From Paralvinella palmiformis (lineage: Eukaryota > Annelida > Polychaeta > Terebellida > Alvinellidae): a stretch of DNA of 64,000 nucleotides. Location: assembly GCA_025642065.1 (NCBI GenBank), contig JAODUP010000159.1:278501-342500 (forward strand), given 5' to 3'. The stretch's first letter is position 1. Each line of letters opens with the position of its first letter. Below are positions 50,739-60,758 of the stretch, piece by piece. Made by a program: the position numbers and the translations under genes. Under the pieces are notes generated by a model, which searched no databases, had not been told where the DNA came from, and worked only from the letters and a program-made list of their open reading frames with translations.

Positions 50739-51040
50739 TCAGTGGGATATCCACACTGTACGGTACGAACTCTGATACCAAGTGGATCCACATTTAGAAC
50801 ACTATCCAGATGGCTAGATCTGTTATCGTTCACTTGTAGAAAAATAAATGCAGAGTTCAAAGTTAGGATTATGTCACAGTATGACAGCCGGGGATGTCAT
50901 TTGTTGTAGACATCGTTCCCACATCCCTTTGTTCCAACTCCCAAATCCCCAATAAACTTGTATGTAAATAGTGAGGTTTTTTTCGGTCATAAGCAAAGAT
51001 TTTCAATTGAAAAAGTCATCAGACTGGGTAACACATAATA

Positions 51041-51365
51041 CAGTCATACCTCGTCCTACGTTATTAATTGATTCGTAACACGATTTTTTATATAAATATT
51101 TTAATGTAAATATTTTATTGTAAATACATTTTGTTTAAGTTTTTAATGTGTTTTTATAGTATACAAAATAGTTTTTTTAGTTTCTTTTACTCTTAATTTA
51201 TTTATTTCGCGTCCTTTTGTTATAATGTAGGTGACGTAGTTGTGTGACGTAACATCAGACGTAATGACGTTCACCGAACTGAAATTTACTCTAGAAAAGT
51301 GGCGTGAAGGCAAAATCCCTCTAAACCGAATTGACGTAAAGCGGGGGGGGGGGGAGCGGTTACTG
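51041..51365. mobile_element. Tc1/mariner-like MITE candidate
   Basis: The left end cagtcatacctcgtcctacg and the right end (reverse complement 'cagtaaccgctcc', then gctttacgtcaattcggttt) follow the loose CAGT..ACCTCG...TACGT pattern of mariner-type MITEs. The left side is preceded by TA; the right side lacks a clean TA. A poly(G) run has expanded near the right end. There is no transposase. Confidence 0.4.
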
Positions 51366-51478
51366 TGTATGTAACACCATACTAGACAGACTACTTATCA
51401 GAGATAAACCTTATATTTAGCTAATAAACAGTTTCATATTTCCTCCGTTGGATAGGGATCGGTTACTTCATACTCTAT

Positions 51479-51552
51479 ACCCTATATCTATAATTCTGGA
51501 TATCACTATATCTATCATTCTGGATATCACTATATCTATCATTCTCGATATC
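51479..51552 (+). repeat. ~24-bp tandem repeat
   Basis: Three copies of a unit close to 'tatctatcattctggatatc'. Confidence 0.8.
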
Positions 51553-52125
51553 ACCTGTCTATCGTTATCAGTTACGATGTGGTATTAATCAGTGACAGAA
51601 GAAGCATCGTAATACTGGACATATCCAGTTCCTAGGGTGTGGGACAAAAACTGCTGGAAATACCCCCCCCCACCCACACACACACACACACTAACACACA
51701 CTTAACACACGCAGAGGTATAAACACCTTTTTAGAAGACGATCAAACTCGTGATTTGAATATTTTTAGTATTCTGTTCAGGATATTTTGTTGTAAATGTA
51801 AGAACTGAGTTGGTGTTGTGATGGTGTCAACCTGGCGATTAGCTGTCATTACTTATCACCTTGTTTGGAGGGTGAACTTTGTCGTTTATCATATTTGACG
51901 GACACCTGTCTATGTGACGTCGCCATATGGACAGGTATTATCAGTTATCCTAGGACGGTGATGATCTAAAGGTAAATGATAATTGCAGAGATAGTAGATT
52001 AAAATCCTCTGTCTCGTGCGACTTGTCACCGTTTTCTGGCCATTCGTCAGAATTTTCCTGCATCCTATGAGAAGTTCAGCGACGTCTGTACTGTAGGGTT
52101 GACGGATGTTTCGGCCACGGCATGC

Positions 52126-52591
52126 ACCCCCGGACGTTTTGGCTACGGAAAATATTCAAGGTGGAAGTTTTTGCCATATTATATAACAAAAACTAAATAA
52201 TTCGGTTTGAATTCATGGTGTATTGATAGATTATCGTGTATTATAGTATAAACAATTTCACTCACCAGTTGCCCCTTCAAAGAATTATTTTTAAGCAAAT
52301 CCCTTTGTATTACCAGAGTTTGAATTTCTCATTTAGTGACATACTCTTGACGCTAGTTAAAATTACATAGAACTATTTTTTTATTATTAAAGTAACCTAA
52401 GGTGGCTTCTAAATTAAATTAAATTACATAATTAAAACTGATAATGGCTTCTAAATACTTTTAAATTATCTATATTTACAATTTGCACTTACAAATATCA
52501 CATTAAATCATATTATGTACATTTACCCAAAAAAATATTATAGCCAAAACGTCCACCCTGGATATTTTCCGTGGCCAAAACGTACAGGGGT
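52126..52591. mobile_element. MITE with ~50-bp inverted repeats
   Basis: The left arm acccccggacgttttggcta then 'cggaaaatattcaaggtgga' pairs with the reverse complement of the right arm (acccctgtacgttttggcca, 'cggaaaatatccagggtgga'). The interior is AT-rich and carries no open frame of note. Superfamily not recognised. No clear TSD. Confidence 0.75.
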
Positions 52592-52772
52592 TTAAGTTGT
52601 TATTTGATGAACAGATAAATCTAGAGGATTTTTACATCATATTCTAGAAGTCACCATCTTACAATTACTAAATATCTCAACAAACCCTAATTGAACCAGT
52701 TGCAGTTAATTATATTCATCTGATTGGATTAAAATAAAATATTTTGTCCAGAAGGGGTTTCTGTCCAGATGA

Positions 52773-52965
52773 TGATGATGATGATGATTGGTATTTTACG
52801 GCCACTTTTGAGCACATGGTAGGCTAAATGGGCCGAGCGACCTCCAAAGGTAATGAAGCGAAGTCAAAGATGAAACAACTTTTAGATATGCCCACGCCGA
52901 GATTCGAACACGGGTGGTAGTGATCGGTGGTCCAACACGGTACCGCTAGACCACGGAGGCGCCCT
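52773..52965 (-). mobile_element. SINE-A, near full-length, reverse
   Basis: Complete copy with (GAT)n tail side at low coordinate and head 'gaccacggaggcgccc' at the other. A 17-bp TSD (52756-52772 ggtttctgtccagatga; 52966-52982 ggtttttgtccagacga) has two mismatches. Confidence 0.9.
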
Positions 52966-53569
52966 GGTTTTTGTCCAGACGAGTTTTATGTCCAGACAAG
53001 GATTCTGTCGGCCACCTCACTTTTTGCTCCAAAAGTGTTAGATGGAACGGTACAAGAATCTGTCACAACATCGGCGTGTCAAAACAATGTCACGGATGTC
53101 AGAACAATCGACTGTCAGAACACATTGGGAGGAGGATGTCAAAAAATTGCAATGTCAGAACAAATAGAACGGACTACAGCTAAACGAACTTGTCAAATTG
53201 TAATCACGATTTGATGAACCGTGTCGTGGTAGTGATTGAAATATTATTCCGTCTAAACGGTGTCATTGTATCAATTACTATTTGTTGATTTGTGTGATCT
53301 ATATAGCGTTATTTAGATAATATAAACACACTGAGGCTGGACATGGATCATAAAATGTCACTAAGTGCTATCGTCGTAATAACAGTTATATTAACTGCGT
53401 GTATAAATAAGGATATTATATAATGATGGATGAGTGTTGTTTAACGACACATCGGTACAATTTAGGTCATTCAGTGTCCTAACGTTATTATATGAATTAA
53501 TATTAAGTTTTTCGTCGGTTCTTATTAGATATATTAATAAGAAGAATTATTTCTGACAATAAGCCTGAA

Positions 53570-54271
53570 GCATGATGACGTCAAAAACCAAAACAAACTA
53601 GCCGCGCTTTGCATTGTGGGATTTATTGGGGGTCCACTGAGCGATAATATCGTGATAATACCGCCATTTTAACCTTAAACGGCAATGTTCCGGATCTGTT
53701 ATAATCATGCCAAAAATTAATTTCTGCGTACCGTTTAACTTTGCTTCGACACCGAAAAAGCCGGCACTGTTGAAAAACTGTATTCCAAAACTGAAAATCA
53801 GATTATAATTATATGCTAATCGTCCGTCATTGCTACTTTATAAATGATAGTAAAGTGTGGTATTCAAATTATACTTTATTTACCAATATTATTATCTATG
53901 ATCTGATGGATAATAATATTGGTAAATTACACTTTATTTGCGCCTTTCACTGTTTCAGTCGATCCTTACACTGACACTGTAATTATAAATTTGACTCGCA
54001 GATTGTCATTTCGAATTAAAACTACCCAACGCTTTCTCACCATTTCATCCCGCGGCCAACACATGCCAACTTAAATGTTTATATTGCTTACTAGTGGCAT
54101 GACAATACGGAACGCAGGAGTGATTTTTTGGCATGATTATAACAGATCCGCAACATTGACGTTTAAGGTTAAAATGGCGGGATTATTACGGTGTTATCGC
54201 TCAGCGGACCCCCTATAAATCCCACAATGCAAAGCGCACCTGGTTTGTTTTGGTTTTTGACGTCATCATGC
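53570..54271. mobile_element. 702-bp foldback element with ~160-bp TIRs
   Basis: The left arm (53570-53730) and right arm (54110-54271) are inverted copies. The outer 27 bp, beginning gcatgatgacgtcaaaaacc, are identical, and most of the rest matches. Each arm carries a CRE (tgacgtca), a gcattgtgggattta word and an accgccattttaacc/cccgccattttaacc word. The central part holds a second perfect hairpin (accaatattattatc at 53882-53896 with its complement ~16 bp away). No transposase and no clear TSD, so the superfamily is open. Confidence 0.85.
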
Positions 54272-54363
54272 AATGGGTCTATTGGAACTACGTTTAACCA
54301 AATGATAAAACCAATTGAACTCCATAATGCCGAATCTTTCTGGCTGATTGGTCCAATGCTGTA

Positions 54364-54465
54364 CGTTGCTGTAGCGTAGTCGTTAGGGCATTGCTCTACA
54401 AACCTCCGAATTGTGGCTTCGAGTCCGACTCTTACCTGTGTTTGTAGGATGTTTCCTATTGCAGT
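54364..54465 (+). mobile_element. SINE-B copy, 3' truncated
   Basis: Head 'gtagcgtagtcgttagggca', B box gtggcttcgagtccgactct, 'tacctgtgtttgtaggatgt' match SINE-B. It is followed closely by SINE-E. Confidence 0.7.
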
Positions 54466-54503
54466 CGACCTTAAAAAAAGCTTCCAACTAAGTTATTCCC
54501 ATA

Positions 54504-54800
54504 ATGAACTCCGGTAGTCTGGTGGTTCGAAGCACTTTGCACTTGGTGCTGAAGGGTGGATTTTGCTCTAGCCGCCAAAGGTCACGGGTTCGACCCCCTC
54601 AGATTGTCATAACTTTTCTAGGACTTTCTCGGCTCTTAACAATGTGGGTGGATGACCACGTTAACTGGCGCTGCCGTCTCCACTGAATTAATTTTAAAAT
54701 GGGGACGTTAAAGACCCCCTCAGGACGTAATACACCCTGGCAGTGACCACCCTCGGGGTAATTCGGCTCAGTCATGTTTCCGGACTGCTCCCCTTTGTGT
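54504..54800 (+). mobile_element. SINE-E copy
   Basis: A tRNA-like head (ggtagtctggtggttcgaag) and B box cacgggttcgaccccctca are followed by 'gatgaccacgttaactggcg', gacgttaaagaccccctcag and 'ggcagtgaccaccctcgggg'. These body words are shared with 42428-42665. It ends in a GT-poly(G) tract at 54802-54825. Confidence 0.75.
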
Positions 54801-55547
54801 GGTGGTGGTGGTGGGGGGGGGGGGGTTGATGTTGCGGGAGTGGACGGGGTGAGCGGGGATATATATGAACACCTACTCAATAAGCAACTCAATAAATGGG
54901 ACACCACACTTGAAAAAAGGTGTTCACATTTTCATGTGCTATTCATATTTAATGATCATAAAATATGAAACGTAACCTATCAATTTAAAAAAGGTATTCT
55001 TTTGCATCAGTCCGGAGAATGTCATTTGTCAAAACTATAAGTTTATTTGAGGACGATAACCAACGAAACTCTTCCAAAGATATACGTAATCCATAATTTG
55101 TGTTATTGTATTTTGACGCTCTTTTAATCTTCATCCAGTTATGATGTAGAGTTAAGTATGTCAACGTGTCAACTTTATCAACTCTACGGTAGAGCGATAA
55201 TTGGCAGTTTATTGTTGACACGTGGTCGGGTGATGATCGTATTGGGAGATCATTTTATTGGTTCTGATTAACGGCTATTATTATAAATATACTCTTTGTG
55301 CCGAACACACACACACACCAGCCTTAATTAAAAACAATAATGGACGGGTACGCGTTATAACCGGCTTATTTACAGTAACAAATATATGACGTAGACAACA
55401 GTAAAATGGCTGTTCTCATTAAGTCGACGCCATTGACATGAATGAAAGAAAGCTAGACCGAACACGGCCGCCGATTTGATGGCAAACGGGTCCCAAATTC
55501 CGGTCGTGGAAAAAAGGAACGCAGATTGAAAAATCGGGTTTATAAAC

Positions 55548-55624
55548 GTGGTGAATTATTGTTGTGTCGTTGGTTGTATAAGCCGTGGGAGTAAAAGTAA
55601 TACAAAAGGAATATCTTTTCATCG
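55548..55624 (+). CDS. THAP zinc-finger first exon, start codon GTG
   Basis: Reading from 55548 gives GTG-GTG-AAT-TAT, that is (M/V)VNYCCVVGCISRG then SKSNTKGISFHR, ending in the split codon CG|gtaagt at 55624 (phase 2). This matches the start of THAP DNA-binding domains: MV..C, four residues, GC..R, then an [IV]SFH[RK] word directly before the first intron, as in THAP1. The two Cys are the first zinc ligands of the C2CH finger. Where the family has ATG there is GTG, and an in-frame TGA lies seven codons upstream without an ATG in between. So either a near-cognate start is used or this is a broken first exon. I found no second exon (F-P..W, then CS.HF) up to 60.6 kb. It could be a host THAP gene, or a P-element-type transposase remnant. 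Confidence 0.55.
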
Positions 55625-55669
55625 GTAAGTATAAGGAACACATTTAAAATAACTGTTAAAGCGTTGTTT

Positions 55670-55681
55670 TTTGGCGGGAAA
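55670..55681. promoter_or_regulatory. E2F-type site
   Basis: tttggcgggaaa fits the E2F consensus TTTSSCGSGAAA exactly. It lies 46 bp after the THAP exon donor, a position where proximal regulatory sites are common. Two further E2F-type sites are at 62677-62703. Confidence 0.35.
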
Positions 55682-55889
55682 TTAAGCTAACATATTATTT
55701 TATTTAGCCTATTCGACCACCCCCCCCCCCCTTCTGTCTCTGGCATTTGATCCCAACTAAACTAAATTTACGGACTTAGATCAAACGAAATTTACAAATT
55801 TCATGGAATTTTAAATTAGGACATGAATAATACAGATTGTCTGCACACACAAATTTATAATGCACACATCACAATAAATGTCGGTTTTC

Positions 55890-56260
55890 ATAGGTTCAAA
55901 ACTTGAAGCGCAGCCGCTTCAACGTTGCTTTTTCTACTACCGGAAGTCAGCGTTGTTTGGTCGTGGCGGCCCATTCAAAGACTACTGACTGCTCGGTCTA
56001 GTTTTCCTTCGGGTCAATGGTCTACACGTTTGAAACGATCAAAAGAACAATCACCCCCCCCCCCTCCATCTTCATCCCCCCCCCCAACTAATTGCAATCA
56101 GTAATTGACATTGTTCAAGCACGGGAAACAAATTTTCAAAAAGAGCCGCTTATTACATGGGTGTAATTGACGTGCGTTGATTACGGGCTTGTCATTGGTT
56201 AGTCAGCAACCAATCAAATAACGTAATCATAATTCTCGGCCAATAAAAAAACAAAATGGT
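55890..56260 (+). promoter_or_regulatory. Promoter-like block: ETS site and three CCAAT boxes
   Basis: An ETS-type accggaagtc (55939-55948) lies in a CpG-bearing patch. Farther right are ATTGG (56194-56198), CCAAT (56210-56214) and CCAAT (56240-56244). The first two form the inverted pair attggttagtcagcaaccaat. NF-Y sites spaced like this are typical of TATA-less animal promoters. It lies 250-560 bp upstream of the exon candidate at 56501. Confidence 0.35.
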
Positions 56261-56500
56261 TGTAAATTCGTTATTTTTGGTTTATTACTGACGGTCGCAT
56301 AAGATCGCTTGATTGTACTATTTTTGACAACGAGTTTCTCTCGTCTAGAAGAGGTTAAATATGTTGTAGATCTAGATCTACTTGATGTCAAATAATTATG
56401 ATGTTTACTGTAAACGTCGAGGGTCGCTGGTTCGCTCCCAGAAAGTAGTAAAAACTTTTCCAATATTATTTTCTACATCATCTCACTGATGTTAAACAAA

Positions 56501-56576
56501 ATGGCGGCACAGAAAGCACCACCCGCCCACCCCCAACCTTCCGGGCTGTTGCGTCGCCATCTCTGCTCAGTTATTG
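56501..56576 (+). CDS. Short first coding exon candidate, COX6C-like N-terminus
   Basis: ATG at 56501 sits in a strong context (aacaaaatggcgg). The frame encodes 25 residues (MAAQKAPPAHPQPSGLLRRH, then LCSVI) and ends at the donor ttg|gtgagg in phase 1. Cytochrome c oxidase subunit 6C has a short N-terminus with a P.P...GLL.R.L pattern just before its single membrane helix, and this reading resembles it. That match is weak and rests on memory of the family. The expected next exon (membrane helix, then Y-K, then KAYADFY) was not found in the window. The CCAAT-box block upstream supports a gene start. A chance ATGGCGGC (also a YY1-like motif) remains possible. Confidence 0.3.
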
Positions 56577-56652
56577 GTGAGGGGGGGGGTGTTCTTATAC
56601 CATCCACTCATTAACGCGGCCACTCCAGAAATGAGTGTTCATGCCCTCGTGT

Positions 56653-56849
56653 GGGGCGCCTCCGTGGTCTAGCGGTAGCGTGTTGGACTACAGATCACTA
56701 CCACCCGTGTTCGAATCTCGGCGTGGGCATATCTGAAGGTTGTTTCGTCTTTAACTTCGCTTCATTACCTTTGGATGTCGCCCGGCCCATTTAGCCTACC
56801 TTGTGCACAAAAGTGGCCGTAAAACATCAATCATCATCATCAATCATCA
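56653..56849 (+). mobile_element. SINE-A, near full-length
   Basis: Best + strand copy: head gggcgcctccgtggtctagc, B box cccgtgttcgaatctcggc, body, tail 'aagtggccgtaaaacatcaa' and (ATC)n end. Perfect 14-bp TSD, tcatgccctcgtgt, at 56639-56652 and 56850-56863. Confidence 0.95.
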
Positions 56850-56935
56850 TCATGCCCTCGTGTCTTATATTAGCTGAGTTGTCCACGGATCGTGCAACAA
56901 AACAAATCCAGACATTTATTATATATTACAACTAT

Positions 56936-57440
56936 ATGTTTATAATAATAATAATGTATATTTAATAAAGCGCCCGTACTAGCAGGAGCCATTCAAAGGC
57001 ACTGTACAAATAATATGTAATATAATAATACCCCAAATAATATGTCTGTAAAAACCCTGTAATGATTTAAAAGATAATTATTTATCTGTGAAAGCGACCT
57101 TAAATAGGTGTTTTTAGAAGAGACTTAAAATTTCCAAGAGACGACACATTTCTAATATTTGCCGGAAACCTATTCCACAAATTGGGGGCTACAACACTAA
57201 ACGCACAATCATCTATGACTTGAGCCGAGACACTGGCACCTGCAATAGTATCTGACTGGATGACCTGAGTTTTCGGGATGACTTTCTAATGGAAACCAGT
57301 TCACACAGGTATTCTGGCGCCATATCATTAATAGATTTATAAGTTATTAACAGAATTTTAAAATGGATACGCTGTCTAACAGGTAGTCAATGTAGTTTTT
57401 GAAGAATTGGGGGTGATATGATCATATTTTCTAGTATTTG
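56936..57440 (-). mobile_element. LINE 3' end, 5'-truncated
   Basis: On the reverse strand the conserved LINE reverse-transcriptase C-terminal words appear in order: LPVRQRIHFKILLITYKSIN, then DMAPEYLCELVSIRKSSRK, then (in another frame) FSVVAPNLWNRFPANIRN. A TGA replaces the Trp codon of LHW, and at least one frameshift follows, so it is dead. The 3' end reads 'gggcgctttattaaatatac' and (ATT)n. Same family as 4735-5128. The clade is CR1/Jockey-like by these words; finer placement is not possible here. Confidence 0.85.
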
Positions 57441-57658
57441 TTACTATGACAGTGTACATCTTTCTTGTGCCACTCTCCTTTGTGTGGTGGAGCAGGATGA
57501 GGTAGTAGTATCAGTGACTCCGGGAACACGCACACACGAAATAAGTGTTCGCGGATTTTCTTGTGTTATTCTTGTTTGTTGACAAAGAGAAATCTAACAT
57601 GGGATAGAATCCGTTCCAGTAAAAATGGCGGCTGTAGGTGGCGTGATGGGCAGAATGG

Positions 57659-57826
57659 TGATTGATGTTTTACGGCCACTTTTGTGCATATGGTAGGCTA
57701 AATGGGCCGAGCGACCTCTAAAGATAATGAAGCGAAGTCAAGGATGAAACACCCTTCAGCTATGCCCACGCGGAGATTCGAACACGGGTGGTAGTGATCT
57801 GTGGTCCGACACGCTACGGCTAGACC
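57659..57826 (-). mobile_element. SINE-A, near full-length, reverse
   Basis: Runs from the tail 'tgattgatgttttacggcca' to the head 'cgctacggctagacc', with the last head bases missing. Perfect 15-bp TSD, tgatgggcagaatgg, at 57644-57658 and 57827-57841. The pre-insertion site would have continued a word atggcggctgtaggtggcgt. Confidence 0.93.
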
Positions 57827-58092
57827 TGATGGGCAGAATGGAGCTTTGATAAACCGAAATCTGGACTAATGTCCTCGTTTCGTGACTTTCGCTGACGGAC
57901 TTTAAATTGACGTTAATATATGGACAGTTATTACCAGCTGAAACATGACCCAGTACAGAAACTTGACGAACTACACTTGTAGAAAATGTCAGCATGAAGA
58001 AATAATTGCAAAAGTACGTGACCTGCATTCCGGATACAGGTCACACCTGAAGTCCGACGTTATGGATATGGATATGATTACAATGATTACAA

Positions 58093-58093
<1 letters not shown>

Positions 58094-58163
<70 letters not shown>
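58094..58163 (+). repeat. (GT)35 microsatellite
   Basis: 70 bp of pure GT, the longest dinucleotide run in the window. Confidence 0.95.
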
Positions 58164-58164
<1 letters not shown>

Positions 58165-58167
<3 letters not shown>

Positions 58168-58400
58168 GTTCTTGAACAATTCACTTTGATTGTTGATTTG
58201 TTCTGAATAATTTTTTTTTATTTTCTAACTTATTTCATAAATTGATAGATTTCATTATGAGCGGTTCATGAATGGTTCATGAACTGTTTGAATTGTGGTT
58301 CTTAAAGTATGCTTTAGTCATCCATGAACTGATTCGATCATCCTTTCATTAATCAGTTATATTCAATTTGCACTTATGAATTTCATTCTAGGAACCGTGG
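58165..58400. repeat. TTCATGAAC-rich stretch
   Basis: The words 'cggttcatgaatggttcatg', 'acgttcttgaacaattca' and 'catccatgaactgattcga' recur. Compare 50240-50480 and 40145-40210. Confidence 0.35.
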
Positions 58401-58481
58401 TAGGGGGGGGGGGGCGCACTGTGTGCCAGATGGACTTTTATAAAATAAGCTTAGGTATTGTTAATATTTAGTATCATCATA

Positions 58482-58541
58482 TCTGATAATCATCATCATC
58501 TTCATCATCGTTATCATCATCATCATCATTATCATCAACAT
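58482..58541 (+). repeat. (ATC)n microsatellite
   Basis: Interrupted ATC/ATT units over about 60 bp. Such tracts also form the end of SINE-A copies, but no SINE body is attached here. Confidence 0.85.
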
Positions 58542-58574
58542 AACATAGTAGTTGGTAATCATTACCCTCCGAAC

Positions 58575-58601
58575 ACACGCACACACACACACACACACAT
58601 C
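58575..58601 (+). repeat. (CA)n microsatellite
   Basis: A short CA run. Confidence 0.88.
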
Positions 58602-59634
58602 AGCTAGGGCCTTATTACCATTATGATATATAGGCTATTGTCCATTATATTAGGAGAGGTTATTGTTCGGTGTTAAGCTTATAAGGTAGCCCTAGACAGC
58701 TAGCTGTCATAACGTGTTACAGTAATAATAAATCTCTCCTATCTGTGTTTATCTCTCACTGTAGTCGGACTAGACTATTATAACATTACTGACAATAATA
58801 ACATTATAGTCTCTTTGTCTCTGGCAGCATTTAATCATAATGTGTTTAGCACCTATTTGTTAACATTAGGCTCTGTGTACATACACGCGCGTGCACGCAC
58901 ACACACGCGCGCACGCGCAGATGGAGCCACAGACTGTACTCACACACACGCACACTCTCTCTATCTTTCTCTCTCGTATGTGTGTGTGTGGTATGGCTTT
59001 TACAAAATCCTGTGAGCACACAGGGCACCCAGGCAGACAACACCCAGTCGAAACACCCGAACCGAAATTCACTTAGTCCACTAAATTAGACGTATTAGAC
59101 CCTGGTGCCACCCAAAACAAACAGTAGTCACTAGGTTTAAGTAAACAGAATTAGCACATATGGGGGGGGGGTGAACACATAAACACATACTGAGGGATCG
59201 TAAAGGACACAACAGACCATTCAACAGCATCCACTACTCCCAGCCAAACAAAACACCCACTCCAGACACCTAAATCTTTAACATCCTGCGGGATCACCCA
59301 AAAAAAAAACATGCTCTAAAATAATCCAAACCCACAACAACAACACAATAAAATATACTACCATAAGACTGATAATACACGTTGATATTAATAATAAATA
59401 TATTAATAACGGATTTCATGATATTGTTAAAAAGATTCAAGCTGTAGCTTAATAAAGACGGAGAAAGTCCTTATTTTAATTGTCTCCCACGGGGACTAAT
59501 TATAAATAAATTGAGAAAAACCTATCAGTTACCTGACTAAAATTGTCTTAATTAATTAGTGTCATCCGTGGGAGGGGGTTGAACTAGCAACCTCTAAACG
59601 TGTCGTCACCTTGGGAGTTGAGAGTTCCTTGACT

Positions 59635-59640
<6 letters not shown>

Positions 59641-59674
<34 letters not shown>
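59641..59674 (+). repeat. (CT)n microsatellite
   Basis: About 34 bp of CT. Confidence 0.93.
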
Positions 59675-59677
<3 letters not shown>

Positions 59678-60002
59678 CTATACTATACTGACAGTGCTGA
59701 AACATATATGCTCAAAGTACTACCGATATGTGATAATATGTGCCCAATGTGCCGATGATTATGTTAATTATGTGTATAATGTGACAGCTGGCTGTAATTC
59801 ATCATAAATGTTATTAAATATAAGAGAGTTACGGTCAATAAATCATAACTTTGTCATGTTGTAGTCACTGACTCACAACGGATGATTCCTTATATTACAG
59901 GGAGACTGTAATATACGATATTAGATTAATGTTATGACATCACATACACATAATTATTTCCTACGTTCCTATTATAATAGACATGTGAAGATTTGATTCT
60001 GG

Positions 60003-60076
60003 CTAGTACCTGTGCTTGGGGCATGTTTCAGTAAAAAGTCGCCATTTAGTCATTTGTCTCAGCTCTGAGGCTGAAG
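60003..60076 (+). mobile_element. SINE-B 3' part
   Basis: Begins at 'tggctagtacctgtgcttgg' and ends at cagctctgaggctgaagaaa. The tRNA-like head is missing. It is followed immediately by a (CTCA)n run. Confidence 0.5.
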
Positions 60077-60080
60077 AAAC

Positions 60081-60149
60081 CACTCACTCACTCACTCACT
60101 CACTCACTCACTCACTCACTCACTCACTCACTCACTCACTCACTCACTC
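60081..60149 (+). repeat. (CTCA)n microsatellite
   Basis: About 17 units of CTCA directly behind the SINE-B piece. Confidence 0.95.
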
Positions 60150-60622
60150 TTAGACAAAGTGATATAACTTTTTAGACAGACCTTTTTAGTATATGTCATT
60201 TTAGATCATGATGTACTTAAAAATCATATATCAAATGATGTTATCACTTAGAGATGTTATTATCATGGTATCATCGTATCTTATAGATATGGTTTGATGT
60301 AAACTATTTACTCGGTGTTATAATAATAAGCGTTATGTTTCTGAGTGAGACATAGTATGGTGGCTGTCTGTGTGTGCGCGCGCGTTTATGTCCGTCTCTC
60401 CCCGTCTTCTTTTTGCGGATCTGTGCGTGTGCATGTCTCCCCCACTGTGTGTGCACGCGTTTGTGTGTGTGTGTGGGGGGGGGGGTTGTTGTTGTTGTAA
60501 ATTCAGCAACTGCGGAATTGTTATATTTTTTATCATCGATAATACATTAATTACATTACACTATTACGTTTATTTAATAATAGACATTTGACTAATATTA
60601 TACTTTTTAATATTTTTTCCAG

Positions 60623-60758
60623 TCTGTGATAGTGAACAAACCAAATGTAAAACAGTCGACTGTTAACGCTCCGCAGTCATCGGACAGTCATTCTGGTCCA
60701 GTCAGACCCAAGCCAACATTACCACCTTTAGCCGCGGACTTAACAAATCCTTATTCTG
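60623..60758 (+). CDS. Second coding exon, Ser/Pro-rich stem
   Basis: It is bracketed by a strong 3' splice site (aatattttttccag) and the donor tctg|gtaagt. Read in phase 0, as left by the exon ending at 30364, it is open for 45 codons plus one base. It encodes SVIVNKPNVKQSTVNAPQ, then a Ser-rich stretch, then VRPKPTLPPLAADLTNPYS. This low-complexity polar composition suits the stem between membrane helix and catalytic domain of a type II Golgi protein. The match in phase and composition supports joining the two exons. Phase alone would agree by chance one time in three. The remaining exons lie beyond the window. Confidence 0.6.

Larger units (their letters stand above)
30365..60622 (+). other. 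Proposed ~30.3-kb intron
   Basis: Donor cag|gtaggt at 30365 and acceptor ttttttccag ending at 60622 bracket the stretch, and both neighbouring exons read in phase 0. It is filled with SINEs, LINE and DNA-transposon pieces, minisatellites and simple repeats. Additional small exons inside cannot be excluded. The promoter-like block at 55.4-56.6 kb is the main reason for doubt: it could be a nested gene, or the two exons may belong to separate genes. Confidence 0.5.

Noticed and set aside
55419..55643. 74-codon reverse open frame
   Set aside because: It is the antisense shadow of the THAP exon.
57945..58175. 76-codon frame starting MTQYRNLTNYTCRKCQHEE
   Set aside because: The first part has a coding-like mix and one CxxC, but no family is recognised and the second half is a (GT)n translation. 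It is kept only as a remote chance of a small exon.
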